A DNA stretch of 64,000 nucleotides from Manis javanica (GCF_040802235.1 NC_133172.1:24261738-24325737); one strand, 5' to 3'. Shown: positions 12,500 through 23,929, numbered from the stretch's first letter. Notes: generated from the sequence alone by a model not told the origin. Numbers and translations are program-made.

Positions 12500-12610
12500 C
12501 TTTTACAACTGAACACTTTTAATAATACATAAAGTATAACATATAAAAATATATGTATACAGAAAGAGCACAAATCCTAAGTGTACAGTCCTAGAACTAT
12601 CAGCAAGCAA
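12500..12610 (+). mobile_element. possible L1M 3' fragment
   Basis: AT-rich run ending with GCACAAATCCTAAGTGTACAG, a phrase common in old LINE-1 3' ends. Weak. Confidence 0.3.
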
Positions 12611-13639
12611 AGGCTACTGTGTCCCCCAGCCCCCAGCCTGTAAGTCACACCTTCCATGGACTAGGTGCCACAGGCAGCCCTTGAGGCTCAAGTCACGTGG
12701 TCAGAAGGGCCTGGCAGAGACAGGCACTCCTTTCTCTGAGGTCCTGCTCACAGGGCTGGACCTCATTTCCTCCTCTCCTGAACAGCCATTGCCTTGTGTT
12801 TAGCACAGTGTGCAGGGGAATGTTGAACAGGCAGGAACTCCAGCTTGGTGTAATGTCGATGGTGTGAGTACTCTCACCACAGCCACTCTGAAGCTGCTGA
12901 TGAGAGTGGTGATCAGGAAGAGATGCACATGCTGGCTCTCCTGGGCCAGTGCCAGCCCCTCCGGCATGCCACTAGTTTAGGACCTGTGTTATTATGAACA
13001 GGGTAATAGTCACATGCTTTGTGGGGTGACCAAGGGCAACCAGGAATGCTTTCCACCTCCCACCCTGCAAGGCACATACCCTGAACGGAAGGAGGGCAGG
13101 GCCATTGGCAGCTCCATCAGCGACGCTGTTTCTCTCCTGCCACTCTGTGGCAGAGGGCAGAGTTTAACTTGTGTGGATTAAGTGAACCTACCATAAACAC
13201 ACACTTCCTTTATTCACATCCTCTGTGGTTGAAAATGAAGGTCAAGAGTAAGTTGGGCCTTGAACTTGGGTGTCCTGACTGAATGCCAGTCTCCTTTAGC
13301 TCAGCCTCTCCAAGCCACACCTGCCCTCACCTGCACCCTGGTGTACCACAGGCCAAGTGGAGAGGGCAGAAAGCAGCAGCCACACACACCATGCGTCAAA
13401 GCTGTGTGTGACACAAGGAGTGTGAGCTCCTCTGGCTAGTGGCCAGGAGGGGCAGAGTCCAGTGACACTGCGGCACCTGGGGCTGCTGTCTGTCTGCAAG
13501 CATGGGATGCAGTGACCCTCTGCTGAGGACAAGCTATGTCTGTGCCAGATGGCGGTGACTGACAGGCATTAGGGTTATTAGCTGCACCAACCCATACCCA
13601 TCACTAGGGCCACACCCTTGGCTCATTCTGGGTTTTCTT

Positions 13640-14935
13640 GTGTTGAGACAACAAATATCTAACTGACCACTTATTACATGCAAGGCAGTGTTTTAGGTTG
13701 CACTGAGGTTACAGTGGTGAACAAGACAGAAGAAGTCCTGACATTCAAGGAGCTTATCTTTTAGTGGAAGAAAATGACAATTGATAAGCAGATGAGCTGA
13801 GAAACAGAGGTTCTGGGGTGGGGACTGCTGAGCTAGGACTGGGGAAGCCTCTCTGAGAGCTGAATGCAGAGGCAGGGGCGGCCTAGTGGCTGCAGGTCCA
13901 GGGGAAGAGTCCGAAGCAGAAGGAGGGGCAGCTGCCAACACCGAGCCGAACAGAGGCATGTGGAGAAGGCATACAGGGCAGGACACACCAGGAAGGTGGG
14001 CCCAGACAACGTCTGAAAGGCAGGTCTCAGGAGGCCCTTGAAAACCTGGTCAGGAGCTGGCTGTAATTCTAAGGGTACTGGGAAGTCACATCCGAGTTTT
14101 GAGCATAAGAGCGTCAGTCTGAATCATGCTTCATAAAGGTCACCCCAGCTATGGTGCAGCCACATGTGGAGGCAGGGAGGCCACTGAGGGGCTGTGGCTG
14201 TGGCTAAGATGATGGGTGGGTAGACAAGAGCTGGAGCAGGTAGTGGGGAGGGATGGAAGGAGAGCACCAGGGCTTAATGAGAAACTGGATGGGGGGGCAT
14301 GAACCCAAGGGATGAATCAAGGATGATTCCCAGGTTTCCAGCTTAAGTAACTGGAGAGACATGAGGCCGTTTGCTGAGGTGGGAGTGGAGGGGAGTGGGT
14401 TTGTGGAGGAAAGTCAGTAGTTCCGTGTGTGGCCATATCAGGTCGGGATGCCAGCGGGTATCCATGTGGAGCATTCAGTGTGAAGTTGTTTTCATTCACT
14501 CAACAGATATTCACTGAGCACCCATTACACATCAGGTCGTGCTTCTAGATCACTGGGGATACAACAGCGATCAAAACAAAGCTGTTGTCCTCCAGCGGCT
14601 CCCATTTGGACTGGGGAGAGACAGTGAAGCTACAGATCCGGGACTGGGGTTGGAGGGAAGTGAGGCTGCCAATATGATCTTGAGACTCTTGAGTGTGTTT
14701 GAAGTTGGGATGAACCCATGTAGGGAGTAAATGTGGTGGAGAGTCCAAAATGGAGCTCAGGGGCTTTCCAACACTTAGAAGTTTGGAAGAGGAGGAGGAG
14801 CCATGAAAGGACACTGAGAAGGAGCCGTCAGGGAAGCAGGAGAAAAGTTAGGGAGTATGGAGATATGGAAGCGTTTCAAGAGGGACATGCCAAATGCTGG
14901 TGAGAGGCCAAATAAGGTAGAGAATTGACCACTGA
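13640..14935 (-). mobile_element. L2 (LINE-2) relic, antisense, including reverse-transcriptase region
   Basis: On the minus strand the block reads as a degenerate L2: the 3' end at 13640-13760 and the C-terminal and RT-coding part extending to about 14935. Plus-strand phrases such as GGATGATTCCCAGGTTTCCAG and GAATTGACCACTGACTTTGG match the complement of L2 ORF2 text. A second L2-type 3' end (14490-14625) sits inside it. No coding capacity. Confidence 0.75.
14490..14625 (-). mobile_element. second L2 3' end inside the L2 relic
   Basis: The phrases CACTCAACAGATATTCACTGAG and CACTGGGGATACAACAGCG are the complement of the L2 3' terminus, repeating what is seen at 13650-13760. It is either an insertion into the older L2 or a rearranged pair. 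Confidence 0.65.
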
Positions 14936-15329
14936 CTTTGGAAAATGTAGTTCTTTGAGCAAGAGCTATTCAGTGGAGTGGTGGGGCAAAAGCAATGTAA
15001 AGCAATTCTCTTTAGTGAGAATCTCTGTGTGTGGTCCTATTTCCTTCTCCATCTTCCACTTTCATCTCCTCATCCAGGAGCTCAGTAAAGGACCAGACCA
15101 GCAAACCTCTGTGAAAGGTATATGAAGGGGCCAGTCTGTGCTCCTGAGAGCTGCCTCCTATGGCTGGGGAGTAGTGTCTTCTTCAGGCAAAGCTGACCAG
15201 GATGCAGAATGGTTGACTCCTGTGTGGGGCGCTGCCATTCTGGACCTCTGCTGGGCACACCAGCTCTGGCACTCCTCTGCGCTGCCCATCTCTGTGTATC
15301 TGTCTACTTAGCAATGCTCGTCCTTCACA

Positions 15330-15605
15330 GCTCAGGAAAAATTACCAAGAATGTTATTGACTCTAATTTTAATTTGTCTAGCACTCTTGTTAATGATGTC
15401 TATTTAAGACATCCATTAAGGGCCCATGAGGTTAATTAAATGGACAATTCCAATACAGTTCTATTAGAACCCCCTCTATTAAATTAATATTATAGACATT
15501 TAACAGATGTCTTAATTAGTCATTATAGCTAAGAAATTAAAACTAAATTAGAACTAAAGCCATTGTCCAGAAAGAAAGCTTTTTACCATAATTTATGGTT
15601 TTTTT
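15330..15605. other. candidate conserved non-coding element
   Basis: Dense TAAT/ATTA homeodomain-type cores (GAGGTTAATTAAATGGACAA, TATTAAATTAATATTATAG, GTCTTAATTAGTCATTATAG). No repeat is recognised. Confidence 0.4.
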
Positions 15606-15739
15606 TTTCATGTTTACTTCTCAGAACCTAAGAGATCAGTCATCTGACAATCTTTTCCAGCATCCAGCAAACACCATTCCAAGAGCCCCAAATCCTACAT
15701 CACAGTCCAGATGTCAGAGCTGGAAAAGACTTCAGATAC

Positions 15740-15910
15740 CACCTGGAGTCACTGATCCTCAAACATCAGTGACTAGAGGAGACACCTGGGGTCTTGGAGA
15801 AACATGAAGCCCTCTGGGGCCCCCATCCCAGGGGTCTGATTGCAGCTCAGGATCTGGCTACTTTTAACATGCATCCTACTGATTCTGCTGCAGGAAGTTC
15901 CAGGCTCCCA
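15740..15910 (-). mobile_element. MER5-type DNA transposon fragment
   Basis: The phrases CACTGATCCTCAAACATCAG, CCCAGGGGTCTGATTGC and CATCCTACTGATTCTGCTGC resemble MER5A. Orientation is uncertain. Confidence 0.4.
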
Positions 15911-16598
15911 CTGCAGGAAATCCTGATCTAGTCTCATGGCCCTACTTCACAGATGGTGACACTGAGGCCTCTAAACACTTCAGAACTTGGCAAATGGGTC
16001 AGCAGAATTCTCTCCTGCCCCATGCATTAGAAATTCTCTGGCAGCTGCCCTCAGCTCTCCCCCCCACTAAGTTGGGACTGGCAGCCATAACCCTGGGGCA
16101 CCTTCTCACCATTCCTTCTGTAGGCCCTCAGCCCCATGGCCAGGTGATTTTCTGGGTCCTCCATGACTTCTGCAGGCCCTTGCCCTGAACCTTGTAGTGA
16201 CTAAACCTCAGGGTGATCATGCTCTTCACATCCCACAGCTGCCTGAATCCAGAGCTCCCTCCACCAGGGAGCCTTCTGTGCTCACCTCTGTGTACCATTC
16301 CTGGCCAAGGGAGGAAATTCAGCTCTTTGCAGAAATGAAAGGGAACCTGGCACCCCTAGAACTCCTGGTAACAGAGGGAGCAGCTGAACCAAAGTTCCTG
16401 TGTGAGCAACTCATGGAATCCAGTGGTGAAGGGAGCTCAGGGTCCAACAGCTGGGCTGGCTGAACTGGCTAATGGCCCAAGTGCTCTGTATAGGGGTGTG
16501 GGAAGGCCAGGCCAGTGTGAGGACAGGCACCAGGCTGGGTATAGGCACCTTTCCAGGGGTGCACAACCAGTCTGCCCTGGTTGGGTCAGCTCCATGGC

Positions 16599-16775
16599 TG
16601 TTATGGACTAAATTATGTCCCCCTACCCACCATCCCAATTACTGTTTCACACACCCAACTTTCAATGTGACTGTGTTTAGAGATAGGGCCTTCGTGGAGG
16701 TAATTTAAAGTTAAATGAAGTCATAAAGGTGGGGCCCCAATGCCACAGGACTGGTGTCCTTACAAAGAAGACAGC
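16599..16775 (+). mobile_element. MaLR-like LTR fragment
   Basis: Starts TGTTATGGACTAAATTATGTC and continues with CAATGTGACTGTGTTTAGAG, ATAGGGCCTTCGTGGAGG, and GACTGGTGTCCTTACAAAG, an order familiar from old mammalian LTRs. The 3' part is missing. Confidence 0.6.
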
Positions 16776-17187
16776 CTCTACAATGGTGAGAAAATAAATT
16801 CCTGTGATCTGAACTTCCCGTCTGCAGCGTTAGCCTGAGCTAATGTGGTGGCCATGCCGCCCCTCAGTTTCCCTCCAGCTGCCTTGTCCTTTTCTTCCCC
16901 TGGTGGCTCTGGTCTGTCTTCCATAGGCCCTGCGCTGTGGCTGTGTCCTCTACAGGGCTGGCCCTGGGAAATGTCAAGGGACCCAGGGCCTGCTCGCTCT
17001 TTGGGAAATAGTGGGTCACTGGACTGATGTCTGCTGGCCCCGCAGGCTCCTGAGTCCTGTCCTGAGGTGCTGGAACACTCGGCTGCCCCACAGGACTCTC
17101 TGAGCACAGGTTTCTCCAGTGCCCAAGAAAGTCATGTCTCTCAAGTCAACACACCCGAAGTCCCCTGGAGTGCTGCTCCCTAGGCAG

Positions 17188-17388
17188 TGGAGGTGGGGGG
17201 AGACTGCCTCAAAGTGCCACACTGCCCTCCCTGGCAAGTCCTGTACCACAGCTGTGGGGACGTGGCAGCCCCGCTCTATCCCTGGGGCCTCAGGCCAAGT
17301 TCTGTGCAGCAGTTAGCGTAGCTTCATCACGACTTCACTTGGAGCCAGGGCCTGCCTGGCCTGGGCTCTCCTCACCCTCTTCCCTGCT
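17188..17388. repeat. tandem duplication, unit 1 (201 bp)
   Basis: This 201-base block starts TGGAGGTGGGGGGAGACTG and is followed directly by a nearly identical copy. It is GC-rich, unique in the window apart from its partner, and not a recognised transposon. It differs from unit 2 by one substitution (G at 17318) and one change at the right edge. Confidence 0.95.
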
Positions 17389-17590
17389 TGGAGGTGGGGG
17401 GAGACTGCCTCAAAGTGCCACACTGCCCTCCCTGGCAAGTCCTGTACCACAGCTGTGGGGACGTGGCAGCCCCGCTCTATCCCTGGGGCCTCAGGCCAAG
17501 TTCTGTGCAGCAGTTAGCATAGCTTCATCACGACTTCACTTGGAGCCAGGGCCTGCCTGGCCTGGGCTCTCCTCACCCTCTTCCCTGCCT
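17389..17590. repeat. tandem duplication, unit 2 (202 bp)
   Basis: Second copy of the block at 17188-17388, about 99% identical, with A at 17519 in place of G and one extra C near the end. A third partial start (TGGAGGATGG, 17591-17600) then diverges. The near identity points to a recent duplication or an assembly or haplotype artefact. Confidence 0.95.
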
Positions 17591-17714
17591 TGGAGGATGG
17601 CATGGTCCTTGGGGGCAAGACCCAGGGGCCCCTGGGGACAACAGGGTGTCCAGAAACAGGCATGCAAGGCAGCAGCTTGGTGGAAGGTGAGTGTTCTTGC
17701 AAGTCTCCTTGGGG

Positions 17715-18470
17715 AGTGTGATATTATGAATCATAAGAAATACCTTATTTGGTCGTTCATATGACCAACTATGTATTTCCCAGGTATATTTGGTCTTTAT
17801 CCACAGTTCCCGAAAATACTGCAGTCTTAAAGGTGAAATGAGTATTTGTCATATTAGTGAGAGACTTTTGGACCCCACCCAGGGGCAGGGGCTGGAGGCA
17901 GAACCAGCCAATGGCCAATAGCATAGTCAATCATGACGATGCAACGAAGCCTGAGCTGAGCTTACTGCTCCCTGCTCCCTGGTATCCTGCTTCTCCATCA
18001 GAGAGCTTCTCTGCTCAGGGAATCAGAATGCTCCTCTGTATCACAGAGCCAGGCCTGAAGCTCCATGAGGACAGAGGCTCCTTTATTTGGGGCCTTGCCC
18101 TGTGTCTCTCTTCATCTGGCTGTTACCTTGTATCCTGTATGGTGTCCTTTATTAAACTGGTAAACCTAAGTGTTTTCCTGAGTTCTGTGAGCCGCTCTAG
18201 CAAATTAATTGAACCCAGCAGGGAGGTTGTGGGTACCTCCGATCTGTAGCTGGTAGGTCAGCACAGGGAACTGCCTGGGGCTTGAAACCTGTGTCTGGAG
18301 TGGGGGTGGTGGGCCGTCCTGTAGGACAGAGTCCTTAACCTGGGGAATCTGGTGCTGTCTCCGGGCAGATAGTCAGAATTCAGTTCTCGGATACTCTGCT
18401 GGTGTTTGAATTGCTTGGTGTAAGTTGTGTGGGAACACCCCCTCCCACATACACACATTGGAATAGGGTC
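17715..18470 (+). mobile_element. LTR-like retroelement relic
   Basis: The order GTCCTTTATTAAACTGGTAA, GAGTTCTGTGAGCCGCTC, AGCAAATTAATTGAACCC, GGTCAGCACAGGGAACTG and a closing ATTGCTTGGTG follows a dispersed mammalian LTR-type sequence that I recognise but cannot name. It begins about 125 bases after the tandem duplication. Confidence 0.45.
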
Positions 18471-18894
18471 CAGGAACCTGAAGGGAGTTATACTACTATT
18501 ACTGCTGTGTATAATATTGTTGTTATAAATGTATGTAGGAAAAGCACACACCCTATCAGAGAGACAGAGAGAAGTGTACAAATTAGATTGCCATTCACAC
18601 AGAAACTTGAGTCTGTGCCAAATGAAAAACAGATTTTACATAGCAAGTGGTACCAACAACTTTCCTGGAAAGCAACTGTATATGTACACGTTGGCCGCCT
18701 TTACATTGCAGAGGGGTGCCGACAGCAGTGTGGTTTAGGAAGTCACAGCACCCATGCTGTTACCAATGTGGCTTTCAGATGGTTAGAAGAATAGAAGCCA
18801 TTTTACACCAAAGACAGCAATTTCCTCACTGGCAACCCAGGCAATAAAGGGGCCACATTATATACCTCAGAACAGTGTCTTCTCATCCTTGTGG

Positions 18895-18980
18895 GCACCC
18901 TGTAGTCAAAAGCACAGACTATGGGGTTCCAATCACAGCTCTACCCCTTGGGTGCTGAAGCCCTGAGCAAGTGAGCACGT
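18895..18980 (+). mobile_element. MIR fragment
   Basis: The phrases AAAGCACAGACTATGGGG and ATCACAGCTCTACCCC match the 5' part of MIR. Confidence 0.55.
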
Positions 18981-20167
18981 TGAGTCCAAGTCTCCTGGTG
19001 GCTAAAGTGTCACAGAACAGGGCTCAGTCACTGGGCCAGGATGTCCTGGCCGAGGCAGTGCTGGAACTAGAGCGCTGCACTGCAGGCAGCGATGGCTTGA
19101 CGGGAGAGCACCCAAGCTGACGCAGAGCCCTGCTCTGGAGCAGCAGACACTGCACACGGGTGGTGGGTGTCCTCGCCCCTTGGGTGTACTTTGAGCCAAG
19201 GGGAGGCAGTGGCAGAGCTAGGCCTCCCTGCTCTCCTGTGAAGTCCTATTCACCCTGCTCTTTCCCACCATGGTGTTCCTCTTTCAGCGTGGAGTCCGAG
19301 TGGAAAACACAGAAAGCAAAGCCTCAGCATTGCTGCTTCTCCTGATGTGAAAGAAAAAGCACATGAATCTGCTGCCAGTTTGTTGCCGGGAACGCTTCTG
19401 CCCTCACCTTTCTGGACAGCAAATGCTTGCTTCTCAAAGTAAATGGGCAGCGGATCCTTCTGAGCCATGTGGCTTCCTAACAGCAGACATTGGAATGCTG
19501 GTCCCTGCCCCGGGCTCACTCAGCCCCAGTCAGTATTTACAAAAGCCCTGCACAGAAGGGCCTCATCAAGTGCCTACACCTTCTGGCATGCTGCCACCCG
19601 GGAGCAGTCAGACCCAAGGGCCCAGCCTTTCAGCAGAAAAATGGGACTAAGATGTCAGCTAAGGTGCCACTGCTGGAACTGTGGCTTTGCTGGCTTAGGC
19701 CTTCAAAAGAGATGCAGTTTCATTTTCCTTTCAGTCTGCCTTCCTCTGGAGCTCAGCAGACTCCAGAGTGAGAATGCTCTGTGGGTTTAAGCTCCCTACA
19801 CTGGAACACATGTCCACAGTTAGTAAGCACAACTAGCCCTGGCATTTTTGCCTTTGTGGCCCATTCTAGTTCTAATTCTGGAGTAAATGAGCCCTAAGTC
19901 ACTTAGTGAAGTCAATTTACTCTTCAATTTTGTTTAAACAGCAAAGTAAACCTTAGGTCCAAGTTCACTAGCAGGTGTGCACTGAAGTAATCTGTCAAAG
20001 ATGGGCTGCAGCATTAAACTTGGGAAATGCCGGGCCTGATGACAGCTGTCCCCTGAGCAAGTGAACACACAACCCAGGCATGGCCTCGGGCTCGTCTCCC
20101 CTTCCAGTCTGGCTGTACCACAGGCATCATTCCTTTACTTGGAGTCTGTTTCTGCCTACATGTGTAT

Positions 20168-20173
20168 TTTATT
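20168..20173 (-). promoter_or_regulatory. candidate POP4 poly(A) signal AATAAA
   Basis: This is the nearest canonical hexamer downstream of the POP4 stop on the minus strand. It lies within AT-rich sequence that resembles an old LINE. The alternative is ATTAAA at 20401-20406. Confidence 0.45.
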
Positions 20174-20179
20174 AATACA

Positions 20180-20420
20180 TAAACAACTGATTCACCATAG
20201 AACATTCAGAAAACTCAGTAAAGTATGAAAAAGAAATAAAAACCTAATAATCCCAGAAGTCAAGTCAGCCTCTTAAGCATGGTGATTTCTGCTAGCCTTT
20301 CCTCTCCACGGGCATAATACACAATAAGGATCACTTATATATACACATGGCTCTGTTCCCTGACTTCCTGACTCAGTACAGTGTGTTTCTTCCCAGATGA
20401 TTTAATGTCCTTAACTCTGA
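20180..20420 (+). mobile_element. L1M-like fragment overlapping POP4 3' UTR
   Basis: The stretch ACATTCAGAAAACTCAGTAAAG, AAAAACCTAATAATCCCAG and following text resembles old LINE 3' sequence, antisense to POP4. Call by remembered pattern only. Confidence 0.4.
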
Positions 20421-20543
20421 TTTTACCGGTTGGAAGTAGTTCATAAGCAGAACTGGCTTGACCATGTCTTCACTGAAAGGTGGGTATTCAGGGTATCTCC
20501 AGTGTGGGCAGAGTCTAAAACAACTGTGGGAGGCAGCAAGAGC

Positions 20544-20680
20544 TCACAGGTCAATCGTTCCCTTTGCTTTGAACTTCTTTGCAGACCGCTCACTTGACCG
20601 AAGCTGGAATTTGCTCCCATAAATGTAGGAAATAAAGCCATCAATTTCCACAGTGAACACACAGTTTAGCTTGGGGATAA
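20544..20680 (-). CDS. POP4: POP4 coding exon 7 (C terminus and stop)
   Basis: 137 bases encode the rest of Val176 through Leu220 and a TGA stop. It contains VFTVEIDGFISYIYGSKFQL, the last barrel strands, and a basic C-terminal helix ending in GTIDL, as in other vertebrate POP4 proteins. The acceptor is a long T tract ending TTTTTTCAG. The stop matches the usual family length. Confidence 0.97.
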
Positions 20681-21631
20681 CTGAAAAAAAGGAAATAAAT
20701 AGATGAGGAAAACAATCCTGGCAGTAAGTTTGCTTTTTGCACAGGATTATTCCTATGATGTTTGTATTAGAAAACAAGCTTAATAGAAAATGGGGAACCT
20801 ACAAAGCAAACAGCACCAGGATTAAAGGGAGTTATTTTGTCATAAGGTCCATTTATTCACATTTTAAATATAACTCAACACCTAATTTCCAGGGTCAAAG
20901 GCTATGAACCAAACTCCCAGAACCAGAAACTCCCAGACAGACTAGTAGAAACAGGTCTTCCCACATGACTTCCAGATAGACTCATGGCTTTGTGCCTAGT
21001 GTGAGCGTGTTTACCACTTTCTGAAGTTTAAAATGAGAGCACATCGAGGGTAAAGGAAGTAAGCTGCAAGAAAATACAAGCTCAAAAATGAAAGGAACAA
21101 AAACCTCCAGCTATGGTTTCAAAATCTCTGGATTTGTGGGCAAGGAGTGTGGAAATGCCGACAGACTGGCTGCTCATGCTCGCCTCTGCTGAAGCAATAC
21201 ACTCTAGCATGTTGAGTGCATGGACTCCACTTGCTTCCCTGGAACCCAAAGGATCGCCACCATGGGCACAGATCTTGGAATTCCAGGGACAGGTGCTACC
21301 TCAGCTGTCTCCCTGTTAACTGTTTAGCTGGGAGGCAGTAGCCTTTGGGCAGGTGAAGGGTCCTAGTCCTGGAAAGAGTTAGGTGCCTGTAGGCACAGCC
21401 TATCAGCTTTCCTTCTCTCGCTTGTATCTGGCCAAGGTTACTGACTGGGTTCATGCATGCCTCGAGGAGCACTATGGGGGCAGGGGATGGTCTCTGCAGG
21501 CTTGGAATGCAGCACCAGCAGGTGAATGCATTTTGTGTTGACTTGAGACACTTAGAGCCATGAGGAAAGGGCTGACAAAGTGGCTGGGTGGGGGCTGACA
21601 GCCCACAATGCCTTCAGAGACAGCTACTTAC

Positions 21632-21733
21632 CTTTCAGGCGGTCTTCTTTGGTGATAATCTTGAAAACATACTTTGTTTCCTGTAGAAGGATTCCTGTAA
21701 CACCCACATAAGAAGGGCATTTCGATTTTGTGA
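21632..21733 (-). CDS. POP4: POP4 coding exon 6
   Basis: 102 bases encode residues 142-175 and one base of Val176. The segment SYVGVTGILLQETKYVFKII continues the Sm-like barrel, with the glycine-rich turn and following hydrophobic strand typical of Rpp29/archaeal Rnp29 proteins. The acceptor is TTTGTAG and the donor is AAAG|GTAAGT. Confidence 0.96.
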
Positions 21734-22239
21734 CTACAAAGAAAAAGGACAGTCAGAGGCTTAGGCCTCTGTCATGCTGGAGGAACAGCCACCAGGGCTG
21801 CAGGGGCCATGGGGCTCTGGTCCCATCCTTGGACAGCAGAGAAGTGAAAGGACCTAAGGGGCAGTGCAAGGTAGAAGGTCCTCAGCTGGTCAGGGGTCCA
21901 GCTGGATGAGAACCTGGGCTTCCCAATCCCTTGCCTCTGGTGTTGTAGTCCCTGGGTTACTCTGACAAGGTATCCTTTGGAGAGTCTGTGGCCACAGGGG
22001 GTCTTGGGAAGGATTCTGAAGCCAAGAAGTCACAAGTGTGTCCAGCACCACCAAGGCCTACCCTCAGGTTGCTTAGATGGGGCCAAATCTCACAGGATCT
22101 GAATGAACACCCACCCATCACGGGTGTTTCCCACGATCTCCCGAACTCAAGCCAGAATAGGATTCCACTACAGGTCATACAGCAGTGAGTGAGGTGAGCT
22201 GTCACCACAGGCAGTGGCCCCTCAACTCTCAGGACCCAT

Positions 22240-23235
22240 GTGCCAGTGTTGTCAGGAGATTCACTGAGTACCTGCTATGTGCCTGGTACTGGCCCAACTG
22301 GTGCAAGAACAAGATAGTCCTGGGTCCTGCTCTCATAAAGCTGATGTCCTAATGGGAGGAGGGATCGTGTGTACAAACCAATTGTATTTTCTGATGGTAA
22401 TAAGTGCTTTGAAGAAAATAAGATTAGGGTAATGGGAAACGGGGATCACTGTGGTGATGGTTGATGTTCAGGGGAAGTGGTATCTGAGTAAGGATCTCAT
22501 AACGAGAAATCAGTCTGTGAACAAAGAGAACACTCTGCGTTGCGGAATAAGCAAATGCACCGGCTCTGAGGCCGGGCCAAGCTTGGTGTGTGTGAGAAGC
22601 AGAAACAGGCCAGAGTTTAGATCTGATGCCTGAGGAAGCCAGAGAGGCCTTTTAGAACACAGTAAGGAGGCAGAAAGGACAGGATCTAATTTTTGTTATA
22701 AAACCTTCACTCTGGCTACTTGGCTCAGGAGGAACAGCATATCTACAGGGAGAGGGCAGGCAGTTTTGGCAGTTAACCAGGGGACGTGGTGTCTTAGACA
22801 CTGGACGTGTTCCTTACCCCACGGATATCCCCAGATTTGTTAGAATGTGCTGATGGATTGGAAGTGGGGACACAGGAAAGAAATGTGCATACCTCTTAGG
22901 TGTTCGGCCTGAAGAACCAGGATAAATAGTGGGGAAAACAGGGGAGGTCTGCCTTGAGAAGAGGACCAGAGCTCCGCTTTGGATATATAAAGTTGGCAAC
23001 ACCTACTAGACATCCAGGCGGCTGTGTCCAGTGGACAGTTGGATGAATGAAGGGGTTCAGAGGAAAGGTCTGCACTGGAGACAGCAACTTGGGAGCTTTA
23101 AGTCCACAGGTGACACTTAAACCATGGGACTGAATGAAAGGGACTTTCTGTTCAAGATCCCAGGTTGTGGGCAAGTTCCAGTAGCGGCTGTGCCCCTTGG
23201 GATACCAGGCCTGTGTGGAGAAGGTACACAACCAG
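22240..23235 (-). mobile_element. L2 relic in POP4 intron 5 (sense to POP4)
   Basis: The complement of an L2 3' end lies at 22245-22340 (CACTGAGTACCTGCTATGTGCC) and ORF2-derived text follows to about 23235 (for example CTACTAGACATCCAGG and ACCATGGGACTGAATG). It parallels the copy at 13640-14935. Degenerate, no open frame. Confidence 0.75.
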
Positions 23236-23403
23236 CAAGTGGCCAGAATTGGCTAAGACAGCTAGTCATCTCCCACCCTCAGTGCCGGTGATCTGGGGAT
23301 ATCCATGGGGTCAGGTACACATGTGATGCAGTAACATAGAGCTGCACCACCACTGAGTGACAGCTTGAGTATCTAGATGACCATGGGCTCTTAGGCAAAT
23401 TAC

Positions 23404-23465
23404 CTGAAACAATAGCACCATGAAGATCTGCCTTTAGCAGCTTGGCCTGAATCATCTGTGGCTGC
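23404..23465 (-). CDS. POP4: POP4 coding exon 5
   Basis: 62 bases encode the end of Thr121 through Ser141 and one base of Val142. The motif QMIQAKLLKADLHGA contains the first strand of the conserved beta-barrel, including the leucine/aspartate/histidine/glycine pattern of the family. The intron to exon 4 is only 181 bases. The acceptor is CTTATAG and the donor is TTTCAG|GTAATT. Confidence 0.96.
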
Positions 23466-23646
23466 CTATAAGGTAGACAGATAGCCTTAATGTAAACCAT
23501 GATAAAGAGTTCTGAGAGCAGCAAACAGGTCTGCAAACTTCTGCAGCCAGGCAGTACAGATAGCTGGCTCCAAAGGCTGCATTTACAAGGATCGTTTAAG
23601 ATGTGGGTTCTGCCCCAAAGGGCAACACTTCAGAAATGCAACTCAC

Positions 23647-23724
23647 GTGTCTGGCTTGAGACCATTGCACAGGTCCCGGATGTACTGTTTCCAGAGTTCA
23701 TGTAGAGGGAGAAAAAGACTGTAT
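23647..23724 (-). CDS. POP4: POP4 coding exon 4
   Basis: 78 bases encode residues 95-120 and part of Thr121, with the conserved segment YSLFLPLHELWKQYIRDLCN that leads into the Rpp29 core fold. The acceptor is CCACAG and the donor is ACAC|GTGAGT. The phases agree with exons 3 and 5. Confidence 0.96.
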
Positions 23725-23929
23725 CTGTGGCAAAGTCAGAAAGAGATAAAAAGTTATGTGACATGAGCTTGAGGTTATAACATCCAAGGGGCACAGAGCT
23801 ATGACCTGGGGTCACTGGGAACTAGGTGCACGTCCTAGTTCAACTGCGGGTATCCTGACTGAAATCTGTACCTTCACCTATCGAACTGCAGTTTCCTCAC
23901 TGGTAGGACCCTCTCAAGGCTAAGTTTCT

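Larger units (their letters stand above)
1..20149. other. intergenic region 3' of POP4
   Basis: No exon, RNA gene or intact retrogene was recognised. The repeats and motifs listed separately account for part of it. I see nothing definable in 1-849, 946-2055, 2290-2912, 8165-10065, 11710-12490, 12610-13635, 15910-16595, 16780-17187 and 18980-20149. On the human map the next gene in this direction is PLEKHF1, about 50 kb past POP4, so it would fall outside the window. No match to it was seen. Confidence 0.7.
20150..20543 (-). other. POP4: POP4 3' UTR (estimated)
   Basis: Runs from the TGA stop to just beyond the first canonical AATAAA on the minus strand (20168-20173). An ATTAAA variant at 20401-20406 could give a shorter UTR of about 150 bases. 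The stretch about 20180-20420 resembles L1M-type 3' sequence on the plus strand, so part of the UTR may be transposon-derived. Confidence 0.5.

Noticed and set aside
17339-17764. Plus-strand frame of 141 codons
   Set aside because: It spans the tandem duplication in a frame where the two units do not encode the same peptide, so there is no sign of coding selection.
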